A DNA stretch of 64,000 bases from Burkholderia pyrrocinia (GTDB lineage Bacteria > Pseudomonadota > Gammaproteobacteria > Burkholderiales > Burkholderiaceae). Positions 7,850-16,559 of this stretch are shown here, piece after piece (within the stretch, counting starts at the first letter, position 1; each line of letters begins with the position of its first letter). The stretch covers positions 248,001-312,000 of the forward strand of contig NZ_CP024903.1 of NCBI RefSeq assembly GCF_003330765.1, given 5' to 3'. The notes beneath the pieces are model-generated. The model saw only the letters and a program-made list of their open reading frames with translations, was not told the origin of the DNA and made no database searches. Made by a program: the position numbers and the translations under genes.

Positions 7850-9775
7850 ATGTCAATGAAACAAATTCGCGCGGCGTTGCTGGGAATGTGCATGGCCATG
7901 CTGGCGCCCGCGAGTCACGCGCAGGCGCAATATTCCACCGACTGGCTTGCGAATACGTTCGGCACGCTGGCCGCGCACGTGGGCAACGGCGCGCGTTCGA
8001 TGTGGGTCGCGCCCGAGGGTGTGATCTACACGGCGTCGCGCTGGGACGAGAACGCGGGCGGCGTCGCGATCTACCAGAACGGCCAGCCGCTCGGCACGAT
8101 CGGCATCCACGACGAATTCCAGGGCGGCGCGATCACCGGCAATTCGACGTCGCTGTTCGTCGCGCTCGGCTACAACCGCACGTTCGGCAGCGGCTCGGTG
8201 GGCCGCTACAACCGCGGCACGAACCTGCGCGACCTGCGCATCCCGGTCAGCACGTGGACGGGCATCCAGTACGCGGACGTGATCACGGGCCTCGCGACGG
8301 CCGGCAACCTGCTGTACGTGAGCGACTTCTATGGCAACCGCGTGCGCGTCTATACGACGGACGGCGTCTGGCAGCGCGACATCGGCGTGTCGGGCCCCGG
8401 CGCGCTGGCGCTCGATGCCGGCGGCAACCTGTGGGTTGCGCGCAAGAGCGCGGGTGTGGTCGCGCAGTTCAGCGCGACCGGCACGGCGATGAACACGATC
8501 CAGATGGCGGCCGGCGCGCGGCCGGCGTCGCTGTACTTCGATGCGTCGATGGGCCAGTTGATGGTGGGCGACGAAGGGCCCGACATGAACATCAAGGTCT
8601 ACAGCGGGCTGCTCGGCCTGCCGGCCCAGGTCGGCACGTTCGGCGTGCAGGGCGGATTTCTCGACACGACGACGGGCATCAAGGGGCAGGTCGGCGACAA
8701 GCGCTTCACGCGCGTCGCCGCGCTCGGCAAGGATTCGGGCGGCAACCTGTACGTGCTGAACAACGCTTGGGGCGGCGGCTGGGATCTCGGCCGCAACGGC
8801 AGCACCGACCTCCACTCGTACAGCCCGACGGGCGCGCTGCAATGGAAGCTGCAGGCGCTGAACTTCGAGGGGATCGCCGCGCCCGATCCGGTGACGGACG
8901 GCACGCTCTTCTACAGCGGCAACAACGTGTATTCGGGCTCGGCGGGCGGCACGTTCGTCGCGAACACGATCGACCCGTTCACCTATCCGAAGGACCCGCG
9001 CCTCGCCATGAGCGACTACCAGCGCGGCCAGCACTTCGGCCAGCTCGTGATGGTGGGCGGCAACCGGATCCTCGTCGCGTCGGGCCAGAACCCGGGCAAC
9101 TTCAACTTCTATTACTTCAACACCGCGAGCGGCTATATCGCGATTCCGGCCGGTTCGCTCCCTGGCAAGCCGTTCAACACGACGCTGCAGGTCACGGCCG
9201 GTTTCGACATCGATGGCAACGGCGACGTGTGGGCAGGGCTGAACGGATCCAACGTGATTACCCGCTACCCGATGACGGGCTTCGACGCGACCGGCAAGCC
9301 GTCATGGGGCAAGCCGACCACGACGGCCGTGCCGAGCACCGTGGCGCCGGTCACGCGAATCATCTACCAGGCGGACAGCGACACGATGATCCTCGCGCAG
9401 GGCCTTGCGGGCAATTGGGACTGGACCGCGATGAACGGGCACATCGAGGTCTATCACGGCTGGAAGAGCGGCAACACGAGCGCGCCGAACCCCGTGATCA
9501 ACCTGACGAGCGCGAACCCGAAATCGATCTCGGCGGCCGGCCACTACCTGTTCGTCGGCTACGTGCACACGGTGCCGAACATCGACGTGTTCGACCTGAA
9601 CACCGGCGCCCTCGTCACGACGCTGACGAATTCGAACACGTCGGCGATGGACGTCGGCAACGACGTCGACTCGATGTACGGCGTCCGTGCGTACCTGCGC
9701 TCGACCGGCGAGTACGTGATCACCAAGGACAACTACAACGGGTCGAGCATCGTCGTGTATCGCTGGCATCCGTGA
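7850..9775 (+). CDS. Secreted beta-propeller (NHL/SMP-30-like) protein
   Basis: This 641-residue protein begins with a signal peptide (MSMKQIRAALLGMCMAMLAP, cleavage near SHAQA). The rest is a series of blade-like repeats with motifs such as NLLYVSDFYGNRVRVY, ALALDAGGNLWVAR, DIDGNGDVWAGLNG and HYLFVGYVH, which are typical of NHL/six- or seven-bladed propellers. The catalytic role is unknown; such proteins can be lactonases, lyases or binding scaffolds. The start at 7850 has GGGAG eight bases upstream. An upstream in-frame ATG at 7778 would add 24 residues before the signal peptide. The preceding 200 bases are relatively AT-rich and probably hold the promoter. Confidence 0.75.
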   Translation: MSMKQIRAALLGMCMAMLAPASHAQAQYSTDWLANTFGTLAAHVGNGARSMWVAPEGVIYTASRWDENAGGVAIYQNGQPLGTIGIHDEFQGGAITGNSTSLFVALGYNRTFGSGSVGRYNRGTNLRDLRIPVSTWTGIQYADVITGLATAGNLLYVSDFYGNRVRVYTTDGVWQRDIGVSGPGALALDAGGNLWVARKSAGVVAQFSATGTAMNTIQMAAGARPASLYFDASMGQLMVGDEGPDMNIKVYSGLLGLPAQVGTFGVQGGFLDTTTGIKGQVGDKRFTRVAALGKDSGGNLYVLNNAWGGGWDLGRNGSTDLHSYSPTGALQWKLQALNFEGIAAPDPVTDGTLFYSGNNVYSGSAGGTFVANTIDPFTYPKDPRLAMSDYQRGQHFGQLVMVGGNRILVASGQNPGNFNFYYFNTASGYIAIPAGSLPGKPFNTTLQVTAGFDIDGNGDVWAGLNGSNVITRYPMTGFDATGKPSWGKPTTTAVPSTVAPVTRIIYQADSDTMILAQGLAGNWDWTAMNGHIEVYHGWKSGNTSAPNPVINLTSANPKSISAAGHYLFVGYVHTVPNIDVFDLNTGALVTTLTNSNTSAMDVGNDVDSMYGVRAYLRSTGEYVITKDNYNGSSIVVYRWHP

Positions 9776-9800
9776 CCGCCTCGGCCGCGCCGGCCAGGCG

Positions 9801-10727
9801 TCATGGCGCGCCGAGCACGCGGCCGTTCACGCTGCGCCCGTACATCGAGTCGGGCGAATCGTGGAACTTCGCGCGCGTGTCCTGCACGGAGCCCGTGAAG
9901 CGCGGGTCCTGCGGACGGTCGTGACTGTCCATGAAGGTCGCGACGTCCCACGCCTCCTGATCGGTCAGCGTGCCGCCGAGCCCGAGCGGCATGTTGGCCT
10001 TGATGAAGCCGGCCGCATTGCGGATGTCGCCCATCCCCGCGCCCCAGTTGAACGAACGCGCGCCCCATAGCGACGGGAAGGCCGGCTTGCCGCCGCTCGA
10101 CTGGCCCTGGCCGTCCGCGCCGTGGCACAGCGCGCAGTGCTGCGTGTAGACGGCGGCGCCGCGCGCGTAGTCGGCTTTTTGCGCGGGCGGCGGCAGTTTC
10201 AGGAAACCCTGTCCCGGCAGCTTCGTGCCGACCGGCGCGCCCTTCGCGAGCCAGTACGAATACGTTTCGAGCGCGACGAGGATCGGGTCGCCGGCCGGCG
10301 GCGCCTTGCCGTTCATGCTGTACTGGAAGCACCCCTGCAGGCGTTCGGCGAACGTGTTCACGTGGCCGTTCTTGCTGCGGTACGCCGGATACAGCAGGTA
10401 CGCGGCCCACATCGGGCCCGAACCGGGCCGGCGGCCCGCGTCGAGGTGGCAGCTCGCGCAGGTCAGCTTGTTGCCGACGTACTTGCCGGCAAACTCGGGC
10501 GTGTGCAGGAAGATCTGCTCGCCGAGCTTCACGGTCTTGCCGAAGTCGTCGGCGGGGATCGCGGATTCGGCGGGCGGCGCGAACGGCTTGGCTGCCGTGG
10601 TTGCAGCCGGTGCGGAAGCGGCGGCCGGTGCGTCCTGCGGCGCCGCCGCGAATGCGAGCGCGGGCATCCAGGCCGCGCCGAGCAGCGTCGCGCGGGCGCG
10701 GCGGATCAGCATCGTGCGGTCGATCAT
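9801..10727 (-). CDS. Diheme cytochrome c, TsdA-like (thiosulfate dehydrogenase family)
   Basis: This 308-residue exported protein has a signal peptide (about 1-30) and an Ala/Pro-rich linker. Two cytochrome c domains follow, with heme sites CASCH (in LTCASCHLDAGRR) and CALCH (QHCALCHGADGQGQ). Segment 1 continues AYRSKNGHVNTFAERLQGCF and YSMNGKAPP, which fits TsdA. In TsdA-family enzymes two thiosulfates are oxidised to tetrathionate in the periplasm, with a Cys ligand on heme 1. The start overlaps the upstream cytochrome stop by 4 bp. The tsdB-tsdA-like arrangement supports the call, but other substrates are possible. Confidence 0.7.
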   Translation of the reverse strand: MIDRTMLIRRARATLLGAAWMPALAFAAAPQDAPAAASAPAATTAAKPFAPPAESAIPADDFGKTVKLGEQIFLHTPEFAGKYVGNKLTCASCHLDAGRRPGSGPMWAAYLLYPAYRSKNGHVNTFAERLQGCFQYSMNGKAPPAGDPILVALETYSYWLAKGAPVGTKLPGQGFLKLPPPAQKADYARGAAVYTQHCALCHGADGQGQSSGGKPAFPSLWGARSFNWGAGMGDIRNAAGFIKANMPLGLGGTLTDQEAWDVATFMDSHDRPQDPRFTGSVQDTRAKFHDSPDSMYGRSVNGRVLGAP

Positions 10728-11410
10728 CGCGGGTCTCCTTGTGTGGCGCCGCCGCGCGCATAGTAAGCGGCCACCGCGTCGATGTCGGCGTCGGACAGCT
10801 TGCCGGCGATCATCGGCATCAGCGCCATCGGCCCGGGCGGGCGCGTGCCGTGTTTCCAGCCGTTCAACTGACCGGCGAGATAGGCGGCCGGCTGGCCCGC
10901 GAGCGGCGGAAACGCGGTGCCCACGCCGAGGCCGCCGGGGCCGTGGCATTGCGCGCACGCGGGCAGGCCCTGCGACCAGCGCCCGCGCGTCGCGAGCCAC
11001 ACGCCGGTGTTCGCCGGATCGATCGACGTGCCGTCGGATGTGACGACGCCGGCCGGCGCGGGCAGGCTCGCGAAGTACGCAGATACCGCGTCGCGCTCGT
11101 GCGGCGACAGCAGTTTCGAGAGCGGCTGCATGACGGGATTCTGGCGGCTGCCGTCCGCGAACGCGGCAAGCTGCGCGGACAGATACGCGGCGTTGGTGCC
11201 CGCGAGGCGCGGGAAACCGGCCGCCGCGTTGCCTTCGCCCTGGCTGCCGTGGCAGCCGATGCAGGCGGCCACGCCCGTCGTTGTGCCCTGTGTCGCGAGC
11301 GTCTTGCCGAGCGTCGCGTCGTCCGCGTGCGCGTGGCCGGCCAGCAGCGCCGCCGCGGCGAGCAGCAGCGGCGCGAACCGGCGTCGCGGTGTGTCGACCG
11401 TATCGTTCAC
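10724..11410 (-). CDS. Diheme cytochrome c (c4/TsdB-like electron acceptor)
   Basis: A 228-residue periplasmic protein with a signal peptide (about 1-29, ending GHAHA). It carries two c4-type domains with heme motifs CIGCH (VAACIGCHGSQGEG) and CAQCH (LPACAQCHGPGGLG), plus the FPRLAG and FPPLAGQPAAYLAGQL segments seen in cytochromes c4. In tsdBA operons a diheme TsdB immediately precedes TsdA and accepts its electrons. The 4-bp overlap with the downstream TsdA-like gene fits that role. It lies 60 bp downstream of the binding-protein gene on the same strand. Confidence 0.8.
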   Translation of the reverse strand: MNDTVDTPRRRFAPLLLAAAALLAGHAHADDATLGKTLATQGTTTGVAACIGCHGSQGEGNAAAGFPRLAGTNAAYLSAQLAAFADGSRQNPVMQPLSKLLSPHERDAVSAYFASLPAPAGVVTSDGTSIDPANTGVWLATRGRWSQGLPACAQCHGPGGLGVGTAFPPLAGQPAAYLAGQLNGWKHGTRPPGPMALMPMIAGKLSDADIDAVAAYYARGGATQGDPR

Positions 11411-11470
11411 GTGTCCCCTCCTTGTTATCGATCGCGTGCGCGCCGCCAGGCGGCCGGCGCGGCTACGCCG

Positions 11471-12535
11471 TCAGCCCGCAGCGGGCCGGTCCTGCTCCGG
11501 CGCGAGATGCTGCGCCGGTCGGGTTGCATCATATCGGCCGAAGCCGTAGCGCTGGAAAATCCGGAAGGCTTCCGGCGACCGGATGAACGCGAGCCACGCG
11601 CGCGCGGCTTCCGGATGCGGCGCGTCCTTCACCATCGCGCCCGCATAGATCGCCGTCGTATTCTGCCCGGCCGGAATGTCGATGTGCATCAGCGGATGCC
11701 CGACCTGTTCCTGGAACGCCGCTTCGGATTGCCACAGCACGCCGGCGTCCGCGCGCCCCTGCATCAGGAACAGCGCGGTTTCCCGGTGGTGGATGTGCGT
11801 GAGCTCGGTCATGCGGGTGCGCACCTTGTCGTCGTAGACGGTGCGCGCGAGCGCGTCGCCGCCGGCCTTCACGAGCGACGCGCGGATCTGCCGCGCGACG
11901 CCTTCGAATTCCGGGTTCGGCATCGCGAGCTTCACGTCGGGCCGCGCGAGATCGTTCAGCGACGCGATGCGCTTCGGGTTGCCGGCGCGCACCATGATCG
12001 TCAGCTGGTTCGTCACGTACGGCACGGCGGGGCCCGCGAGCGTGCCGTCCGCGATCAGCCCGTCGATCTTGCCGAGCCCCGCGAAATACGCGTCGGGCTT
12101 GACCGTCCACGTCATGTTGCCGACCGTGATCGTACCGCCCGCATGGATCTGCTTCACGAGCAGGCCGGGCGGGATCGTTTCCCAATAGATGCGGCCGCGG
12201 TATTCGGGATGGTCTTCCTCGAACTTCGCGACGAGCGGCGCCATCGCGAAGAAATAGTTGCCGCCGACGAACAGCACGAGCTTCGGCGCGGTGAGGTCGC
12301 CGTGGAAATCGGCGAGCACGTCGACCTGCGGCACCGTGAATTCGAGGCCGCGGTGCGTCGCGTCGTTGTTGCGGCCGTCCTGCCAGGGCGGGAAGATGCG
12401 CGCGGTGGTGTCGGCGGGCGCGGCGAGCGACAGCGCCGACGCGCAGCACAGCCAGGCGGCCAGCGCGGCGCGCAGCGTGCGCCGCCGGCGGCGCGACGGC
12501 GATTGCGGGTGGATCGATGTCATCGTGGGTGTCAT
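11471..12535 (-). CDS. Orphan periplasmic substrate-binding protein (ModA/SBP-like)
   Basis: This 354-residue protein has an Arg-rich N terminus, then a signal peptide (hydrophobic core AALAAWLCCASALSLA). The type II binding-protein fold includes LVLFVGGNYFFAMAPLVAKF, near residue 80, and late motifs RADAGVLWQSEAAFQEQ and ARAWLAFIRSPEAFRIFQRYGF. These are typical of molybdate/sulfate-type ABC binding proteins. No permease or ATPase gene is nearby. Its ATG overlaps the stop of the upstream Tat protein (ATGA), so the two are coupled. A binding protein within a cytochrome operon suggests ligand capture or delivery to the redox proteins; this is inference. Confidence 0.7.
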   Translation of the reverse strand: MTPTMTSIHPQSPSRRRRRTLRAALAAWLCCASALSLAAPADTTARIFPPWQDGRNNDATHRGLEFTVPQVDVLADFHGDLTAPKLVLFVGGNYFFAMAPLVAKFEEDHPEYRGRIYWETIPPGLLVKQIHAGGTITVGNMTWTVKPDAYFAGLGKIDGLIADGTLAGPAVPYVTNQLTIMVRAGNPKRIASLNDLARPDVKLAMPNPEFEGVARQIRASLVKAGGDALARTVYDDKVRTRMTELTHIHHRETALFLMQGRADAGVLWQSEAAFQEQVGHPLMHIDIPAGQNTTAIYAGAMVKDAPHPEAARAWLAFIRSPEAFRIFQRYGFGRYDATRPAQHLAPEQDRPAAG

Positions 12536-13323
12536 TTCGCGTACGTGAAACCGGCCTGCTGCAGTTCGGGCAGCGTGCCGACCGCGCCGGGCGTGACGAT
12601 CGCCGACGGGATCACGTGGTTGGTCAGGTCGGCCGCGAGCGCGTCGAGCGGCAGCTTGTCGGGATTCGCATTTGCGCCGTCGAGTCGTTCCGCGAGTTCC
12701 CAGATCGCGTTGTGGCACGACAGGAATACGACGCCGCGCTGCTGCAGCGCGGCGATGCTGTTGTCGTGCGACGAGAACGCGCCGTCGGGCAGTTCGTGGC
12801 CCTGCGCGCCTTTCGATTGCGCGGGCTTCGCGTCGAGCAGCGTGTTGGTCGGGAACGCGGCGCCGGCCAGTTTCGCGAGGCCGTATTTGTCCCACGCGGC
12901 CTGGTCGAACAGCGCGAGATGCGCGCTGCCGTGCGTGGCCGACACGACGAGGAAATCCGGGTGACCGTATGCCCAGATCTGCGCGTTCAGCGAATTGCGC
13001 ATCAGGTTCAGCCACGGGCCGCCGAGCTCGGTGTTGTCCCACACCTGCTTCGGGCCGCCGCGATAGCCGATCACTTCGGCGAGCGCCGCGTGATCCCACT
13101 GGTCGGGGCGTTCGAGGATCATCGGCACGGTCTTGAAATCGCGCCGTCTCGGCGCGGCCGCGAGGCGGCGCGTGAGGTCGGCGAGGCGCGCGACGGCGCC
13201 GGGCAGCAACGCGCCTGTTTCGGGCGCTGCGGCGTGAGCCTGGCGCGCGGCAGCGAGAAGCGCGGTGCCGGCCGCGAGGCCGAGTGTCTTCAGCGCGCCG
13301 CGGCGTGCATGCCGGTCGGACAT
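12532..13323 (-). CDS. Tat-exported protein, first gene of the cytochrome operon
   Basis: The 263-residue product starts with a twin-arginine-like signal (ARRGALKTLGLAAGTALLAA, cleavage near AHA). The mature part contains VFLSCHNAIWELA and HGSAHLALFDQ. A single conserved-looking Cys within a strand-loop context resembles DsrE/peroxiredoxin-like folds, but I cannot assign a family firmly. Tat export implies folding, and perhaps cofactor insertion, in the cytoplasm. It leads a four-gene leftward operon (this gene, the binding protein, two diheme cytochromes). The promoter should lie in 13324-13534, where no gene is seen. Confidence 0.65.
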   Translation of the reverse strand: MSDRHARRGALKTLGLAAGTALLAAARQAHAAAPETGALLPGAVARLADLTRRLAAAPRRRDFKTVPMILERPDQWDHAALAEVIGYRGGPKQVWDNTELGGPWLNLMRNSLNAQIWAYGHPDFLVVSATHGSAHLALFDQAAWDKYGLAKLAGAAFPTNTLLDAKPAQSKGAQGHELPDGAFSSHDNSIAALQQRGVVFLSCHNAIWELAERLDGANANPDKLPLDALAADLTNHVIPSAIVTPGAVGTLPELQQAGFTYAK

Positions 13324-13534
13324 GGCTTATCTCCCGGGATCGTTTTTGTGGGGGCGTGTCGCGTTGCCGTGCGGCGGCGAAGCGTCGCCAATGCGTAGCC
13401 AGTCTAGAGGCGGGCGATCGATCCCGGAAATCGCGATATCGGATGGGAGATATTCGAGGGTCTGATGATTGACCGGACCGACGGCGCGACGCCGGCGAGG
13501 GCGGCGTCGCGCGGCAAGCCGCCGCCGGGCGACG

Positions 13535-14812
13535 TCAATGCGCGGTGCGTTCGCGCAGGACTTCCGACGGCCGCCCGTTGCGCACGAACACGCCGGCCAG
13601 CACCGCGCCCGCGAGTGCGATCGCGCCGGCCAGCACGAATGCGGACGCGAACGAGCCGCTGCGTTCGACGATGAGGCCGGTGACAGCCGGGCCGATCACG
13701 CCCGACAGGCTGCCCATGCAATGCAGGAAGCCGCTGACGCCGCCGACGCGGGCCGGATGCACGACGTCCTGCACGATCGCCCAGTAGATCGCGCCAGTCA
13801 CGTACAGGAAGAACAGCGACACCGACATCAGCGAGACCGCGCCTTGCGTCGACTGCACGGCGCCGGCCACCGCCACGCACGCGCCGGCGCCGAGCAGGCA
13901 GGTCACGAGCACGATCCGGCGCGACAGCAGCAGGTTGCCGGTGAGCCGGTAGAGCGCATCCGAGATCGCGCCGCCGCACGCGAGGCCGACCGTGCCGACG
14001 AGCCAGGGCACGACGGTGGCGACGCTCATTTCCTTGATGTTCAGATGGTGCGCACGCACGAGGTAGCTCGGGAACCAGCTCAGGAAGAAGAACAGCACGT
14101 AGTTGTAGCTGAAGAACGCGGCGGCGGTCGCGAGGATGCGCGGCTGGCGCACGTAGTGCGACAGCGTATGTGCGGGCGTCGCCGTGCCGGCGGCCGCGGG
14201 CGCGTGGATCGGCGCGCCCGCGCCCGGTGCGTCGTTGACCGGCGTCGCAGGACGGTCCGACGTCGACATCATCCAGACGACGACCCACGCGAGCCCGATC
14301 GCGCAGACGATCCAGAATGCCGGCCGCCAGCCGAACTGCGCGGCCAGCAGGCCGACGATCGGCCCTGCGATCGCGCCGCCGAGCGGCGAGCCGGCGCTCA
14401 GCAGGCCCATCGCGGTCGCGGCGCCGTCGCGCGGCAGCCAGTTGTTGACCATCTTGTTCGCGGCCGAGCAAAGCGGGCCTTCGGCCATGCCGAACAGCAG
14501 CCGCACGATCAGCAGGCTCACGAAGCCGACGGTGAGCGCGGTCATCCCGCAGAACACCGACCACAGCCCGACCGACAGCACGTACACGAGCTTCGGCCCG
14601 AGCCGGTCGGATGCGAGCCCGCCGATGAAATTGAACAGCGCGTAGCCGATGAAGAACGTGCTGAACACGAGGCCCATCTGCGCGGCGTCGATGCCGAGAT
14701 CGGTCTGCACGATCGGGGCGACGATCGACAGCGCGACGCGGTCGAGGTAGTTGATTCCATACACCATGAACAGCAGGAACACCGTGAACCACGCCTGCGA
14801 CTTCTGCTTCAT
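13535..14812 (-). CDS. MFS transporter, ACS-like sugar-acid symporter
   Basis: This 425-residue protein has about twelve membrane segments. The N-terminal YGINYLDRVALSIVAPIVQ contains the N/Y-x-x-DR signature of the anion:cation symporter (ACS) branch, which includes glucarate, galactonate and hexuronate carriers (GudP, ExuT). The loop ASDRLGPK corresponds to motif A. GGAGA sits six bases before the ATG. It lies 125 bp downstream of the mannitol-dehydrogenase-type reductase on the same strand, and a role in uptake of its sugar-acid substrate is likely. Confidence 0.87.
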   Translation of the reverse strand: MKQKSQAWFTVFLLFMVYGINYLDRVALSIVAPIVQTDLGIDAAQMGLVFSTFFIGYALFNFIGGLASDRLGPKLVYVLSVGLWSVFCGMTALTVGFVSLLIVRLLFGMAEGPLCSAANKMVNNWLPRDGAATAMGLLSAGSPLGGAIAGPIVGLLAAQFGWRPAFWIVCAIGLAWVVVWMMSTSDRPATPVNDAPGAGAPIHAPAAAGTATPAHTLSHYVRQPRILATAAAFFSYNYVLFFFLSWFPSYLVRAHHLNIKEMSVATVVPWLVGTVGLACGGAISDALYRLTGNLLLSRRIVLVTCLLGAGACVAVAGAVQSTQGAVSLMSVSLFFLYVTGAIYWAIVQDVVHPARVGGVSGFLHCMGSLSGVIGPAVTGLIVERSGSFASAFVLAGAIALAGAVLAGVFVRNGRPSEVLRERTAH

Positions 14813-14937
14813 GTCTGTCTCCTTCGTGCCGGTGGGCCGGCCGTCATGTCTTGTCGATCGATCGCCGCGTCGGCATGGACCTCGGCGGGCAGGGGCATTG
14901 CGCGGTTCGCGCTGGTTACGGCGAACCGGGCGGTCGT

Positions 14938-16401
14938 TCAGCGCGCGTGCAACGGCGCGAGCAAAGCGTCGGTGCCGTGCGCGCGCAGCGTCGACAAATG
15001 CGTGCCGACGCGCGTAATCAACGCGTCCGGCCATGCCGCCGAACCGGCGAGCGCGGGGCTGCCGAGTGCGGCCCGAACCGCGCCGGTTGCATCGCCGGCA
15101 GCCGACAGCGTCGCACCGAGCGCGGCCGCGCCCGGATCGCTGATCGTCAGCGGCCGGCCCGATTCGTCGTGCGCGGTGGCGAGATAGTGCAGCCAGAGCG
15201 CCAGCGCGCGCTCCAGATACGGACGTTCGATGCCGGCCGCCGTGCTTTCGCCGAGCGCCGGCAGCCAGCGCAGCGGCACCTTCTGCGTGCCGTCCATCGC
15301 GATCTGTTCGGTGCGATGCGCGAGCGTCGGATTCCGGAAGCGCTGGACGAGCGTCGCGCAATAGCCGTGCGCGTCGTAACCGGACGGTACGTCGACAGTC
15401 GCGAGCAGGTCGCGCGTCATCACGCCGTCGACGAGCGCCGCGATCGCCGGATCGGCCATCGCATCGGACACGGTTGCGCGTCCGCGCAGTTGCCCCGCAT
15501 ACGCGATGGCCGAATGCGAGCCGTTCAGCAGCCGCAGCTTCATCGTTTCGTACGGCCGCACGTCGGCGACGACGTGCGCGCCGGCGTCTTCCCAGCGCGG
15601 GCGCGGGCCGGCGAAACGATCCTCGATCACCCATTGCGAGAACGGCTCGCAGACGATCGCGGCCGCGTCGCGCGCGCCGAGATGCGCTTGCGCCCAGTCG
15701 AGCGATTCGGACGTCGCGGCCGGCACGATCCGGTCGACCATGCTGTTCGGGAACGCGACGTCGTCGCGGACGCGCCGCGCGAGCGCACCGTCGATGCGTT
15801 CCGCGTAGTCGATCAGCAGCGCGCGCAGCGTGTCGCCGTTCGATGTCATGTTGTCGCAGCAGACGACGGTGAGCGGCGCATTCGCCGGCCGCAAGCGCAG
15901 GCCGGCCGCGATCACGCCGAGCGCGGTGCGCGGCGTGTCGGGCGTCGCGAGATCCTGCCGGATGGCCGGATCGTCGGCGTCGAGCCCGCCGCCGGGGCGG
16001 CGGCAATAGCCTTTCTCGGTCACGGTCAGGCTGACGATCGACACGGCCGGATCGGCGATCAGCGCCAGCAGCGCGGGCAGCGATTCGGGCGCGAACAGCG
16101 CGCCGTGCACGGCGCCGACGATGCGCGTGCGCGCACCGCCGCCGTCGCGCTCGGTCACCGTGTACAGGTGATCCTGCGCGGCGAGCAGGTCGACGGTATG
16201 GCGCCGCCGCAGTTCGACGCCCACGATGCCCCAGCGGAGATCGCCCTGTTCGAGCACCGTTTCCGTATGGAGCGCCTGATGCGCGCGATGGAACGCACCG
16301 AGGCCGAGATGGACGATCCCCGTGCGGACCGCCTGCCGGTCATAACGGAGGCGGCGCGTGCCGGGCGGCGCGGTGCGCAGGAAGTCGGGAGCAGGTGGCA
16401 T
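14938..16401 (-). CDS. Mannitol-dehydrogenase family oxidoreductase, probable fructuronate reductase
   Basis: A 487-residue member of the long-chain mannitol dehydrogenase family. It has an N-terminal Rossmann site in GIVHLGLGAFHRAHQALH and the catalytic K-x4-N-x2-H motif in MKLRLLNGSHSAIAY. The family includes mannitol, arabinitol and tagaturonate/fructuronate (UxuB) enzymes. The divergent ManD-type mannonate dehydratase makes fructuronate to D-mannonate the best guess. There is no clear ribosome-binding site before the ATG at 16401, and the palindromic site is only 18 bases upstream, so the transcript may be nearly leaderless. The exact substrate is uncertain. Confidence 0.8.
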   Translation of the reverse strand: MPPAPDFLRTAPPGTRRLRYDRQAVRTGIVHLGLGAFHRAHQALHTETVLEQGDLRWGIVGVELRRRHTVDLLAAQDHLYTVTERDGGGARTRIVGAVHGALFAPESLPALLALIADPAVSIVSLTVTEKGYCRRPGGGLDADDPAIRQDLATPDTPRTALGVIAAGLRLRPANAPLTVVCCDNMTSNGDTLRALLIDYAERIDGALARRVRDDVAFPNSMVDRIVPAATSESLDWAQAHLGARDAAAIVCEPFSQWVIEDRFAGPRPRWEDAGAHVVADVRPYETMKLRLLNGSHSAIAYAGQLRGRATVSDAMADPAIAALVDGVMTRDLLATVDVPSGYDAHGYCATLVQRFRNPTLAHRTEQIAMDGTQKVPLRWLPALGESTAAGIERPYLERALALWLHYLATAHDESGRPLTISDPGAAALGATLSAAGDATGAVRAALGSPALAGSAAWPDALITRVGTHLSTLRAHGTDALLAPLHAR

Positions 16402-16418
16402 GGCGGTCGGTGGCGGTT

Positions 16419-16431
16419 TGTACCATGGTAG
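16419..16431. promoter_or_regulatory. Palindromic operator, copy 1
   Basis: TGTACCATGGTAG contains the perfect palindrome TACCATGGTA. An identical 13-mer occurs 96 bp further on. It sits immediately before the leftward reductase gene and is the likely GntR-regulator site on that side. Confidence 0.6.
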
Positions 16432-16514
16432 ATGATGGGATGCGTGCAGGTTATTTCGAGTTTCTCGCCGAAGTTATTGGTGTAAACGCTAGATCGCCTG
16501 GATTTCATGACTTA

Positions 16515-16527
16515 TGTACCATGGTAG
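16515..16527. promoter_or_regulatory. Palindromic operator, copy 2
   Basis: A second exact TGTACCATGGTAG, 33 bases before the chosen start of the GntR gene. GntR/FadR-type regulators bind short palindromes with GT/AC half-sites. Two identical copies flanking the divergent promoters suggest autoregulation and possible looping. Confidence 0.6.
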
Positions 16528-16559
16528 TCATCGATATCAAGTCGGATCAATCGGCAACC

